Source: Gardnerella kenyensis
GTDB lineage: Bacteria; Actinomycetota; Actinomycetes; Actinomycetales; Bifidobacteriaceae
Reading direction: 5' to 3'
NCBI GenBank assembly: GCA_003585735.1
Contig: NQOH01000001.1
Location: forward strand, 168,867 to 185,065
DNA length: 16,199 bases
Under the pieces are notes generated by a model. The model had not been told where the DNA came from. It did no database searches and was given only the letters and a program-made list of their open reading frames with translations. The translations under genes were made by a program, and so were the position numbers. Position 1 is the stretch's first letter, and every line of letters begins with the position of its first letter. Positions 15,299 to 16,199 of this stretch are shown one piece after another.

Positions 15299-16199
15299 TT
15301 ACAATAACATAACTACCGACGCAAGAATCGCTTGTATAACGCAAAGCGGAAAAGCGTTTTTATAATCACCATTAAGCACGCATTTAGCAAATTTATATGC
15401 TTTTCTTACAAGAGCTACCAATATAAGCCACTGAAAAACAGCAAAAATTAAATGCCAACCAGCATTATGCATAATCATGCTAAAAGTGAAGAAAACCTCA
15501 TGATTATAAAAACGCCATATTGAAGGCACTTCGGAAGGAAAAGCAATTATTGAAACCGAATAAGCTAATAACAAAAGCAATGCAACAATGCTAGTAGCAG
15601 AGCATAAGCGTCTGCCATTTAACTCGCCGAAGCGTATCATTGCAGTTATTTTGCCATTTGCGTTATCGCTTTTAATATCTCGAAGATTGTTCACCATCAT
15701 TAAGCATGCAGAATAAGCTCCAGGAATGAATGAAATTAGTACACAATAAAAAATTCTTAATGGATTATTAATAAAAATACTATTCGCTTGTACACCAATT
15801 CCGTATGTGATTGCGCACAAGGTTCCAATAAAAGGCACTGGCCCAAAGAACACAAAAGCGCTTACTTCTCCCCAACCTTTATAACCATAAGGGTGCTTTC
15901 CTCCGGCATAAAACCATGCTGCAGCAACGCACACAATTCCAAGAAGAACAAACCACCAAATGCCAGTTATAAAAACAATAATCAAACCAAAAACGCAAGA
16001 AATAAAAGCAGAAACTATTACTGCTCTAAGAACTGATTTTGGCTTAATACCAGCGTCTGCAAGACGCCAAGATACGTCACATAAAGGCTTGGAATTATTG
16101 ATGTTATCTACAGAACGAAACTTACGATCCTCATCTAAACCATTCAAACCGTCACAGTAATCATTCGCATAATTAACGGAAATCTGCATAAATACTGCA
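15299..16199 (-). CDS. menA: MenA/UbiA-family prenyltransferase (5' end outside window)
   Basis: Integral membrane aromatic prenyltransferase; MenA attaches a polyprenyl chain to 1,4-dihydroxy-2-naphthoate in menaquinone synthesis. Both Asp-rich, Mg-diphosphate binding motifs are present: NYANDYCDG near the left of the visible protein and NNLRDIKSDNANGK in the middle. YAGGKHPYGYKGWGEVSAFVFFGP matches the MenA subfamily rather than UbiA or heme O synthase; it contains the PYGY and GE/FVFFG elements. Six or seven hydrophobic segments are visible. The reading frame stays open to the window edge (codons Ala-Val-Phe before Met 16189), and family members have about 60-70 residues before NYANDY, so Met 16189 is internal and the gene is cut by the window. 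The substrate is uncertain: bifidobacteria are fermentative and not known to make menaquinone by a full pathway. Confidence 0.85.
   Translation of the reverse strand, partial: AVFMQISVNYANDYCDGLNGLDEDRKFRSVDNINNSKPLCDVSWRLADAGIKPKSVLRAVIVSAFISCVFGLIIVFITGIWWFVLLGIVCVAAAWFYAGGKHPYGYKGWGEVSAFVFFGPVPFIGTLCAITYGIGVQANSIFINNPLRIFYCVLISFIPGAYSACLMMVNNLRDIKSDNANGKITAMIRFGELNGRRLCSATSIVALLLLLAYSVSIIAFPSEVPSIWRFYNHEVFFTFSMIMHNAGWHLIFAVFQWLILVALVRKAYKFAKCVLNGDYKNAFPLCVIQAILASVVMLL

Noticed and set aside
16187..16189. ATG 16189 as the real start of the prenyltransferase
   Set aside because: The frame stays open to the window edge, and the conserved first Asp motif would lie only a few residues from the N-terminus, without the preceding membrane segments.

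Overview
The window looks like a chromosomal piece of an AT-rich member of the Bifidobacteriaceae, most likely Gardnerella or a close relative. This rests on an 825-residue Xfp phosphoketolase that by memory is close to the bifidobacterial enzyme from end to end, actinobacterial-type AroA and PolA signature motifs, an ANTAR response regulator, and strongly AT-rich spacers. The genus is an inference; no database search was possible.

Layout. Positions 1-5915 (+ strand) carry xfp, pta and ackA. These genes form the acetyl-phosphate node of the bifid shunt: phosphoketolase makes acetyl-phosphate, acetate kinase turns it into acetate plus ATP, and phosphotransacetylase exchanges it with acetyl-CoA. 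A clear hairpin terminator stands after each of xfp, pta and ackA, so they are probably three transcription units rather than one operon. xfp and ackA have strongly biased, C-ending codons (TTC, AAC, AAG), while pta has the AT-rich codon use of the rest of the window.

Positions 5960-8893: a terminator serves the convergent ackA and aroA (EPSP synthase, - strand). Upstream of aroA lies tRNA-Pro(UGG) on the same strand. A divergent multi-pass membrane protein of unknown function (+) ends at a second bidirectional terminator that it shares with glgX.

Positions 8894-16199 are all on the - strand: glgX (glycogen debranching), polA (DNA polymerase I, long, probably without proofreading), an ANTAR-domain response regulator, and a MenA/UbiA-type prenyltransferase whose 5' end lies beyond the right edge. 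The 238-base spacer upstream of the regulator holds GCGTG/CACGC inverted elements.

I see no phage, IS element, CRISPR array, defence island or biosynthetic cluster. The gene content is housekeeping and central metabolism. The points worth a second look are small-scale: a near-identical 14-base motif shared by the pta and ackA upstream regions, an inverted repeat over that motif before pta, two perfect palindromes in front of glgX, a hexaloop hairpin in the leader of the RNA-binding-type (ANTAR) regulator, tandem repeats inside polA and after pta, and an orphan menA-like gene.
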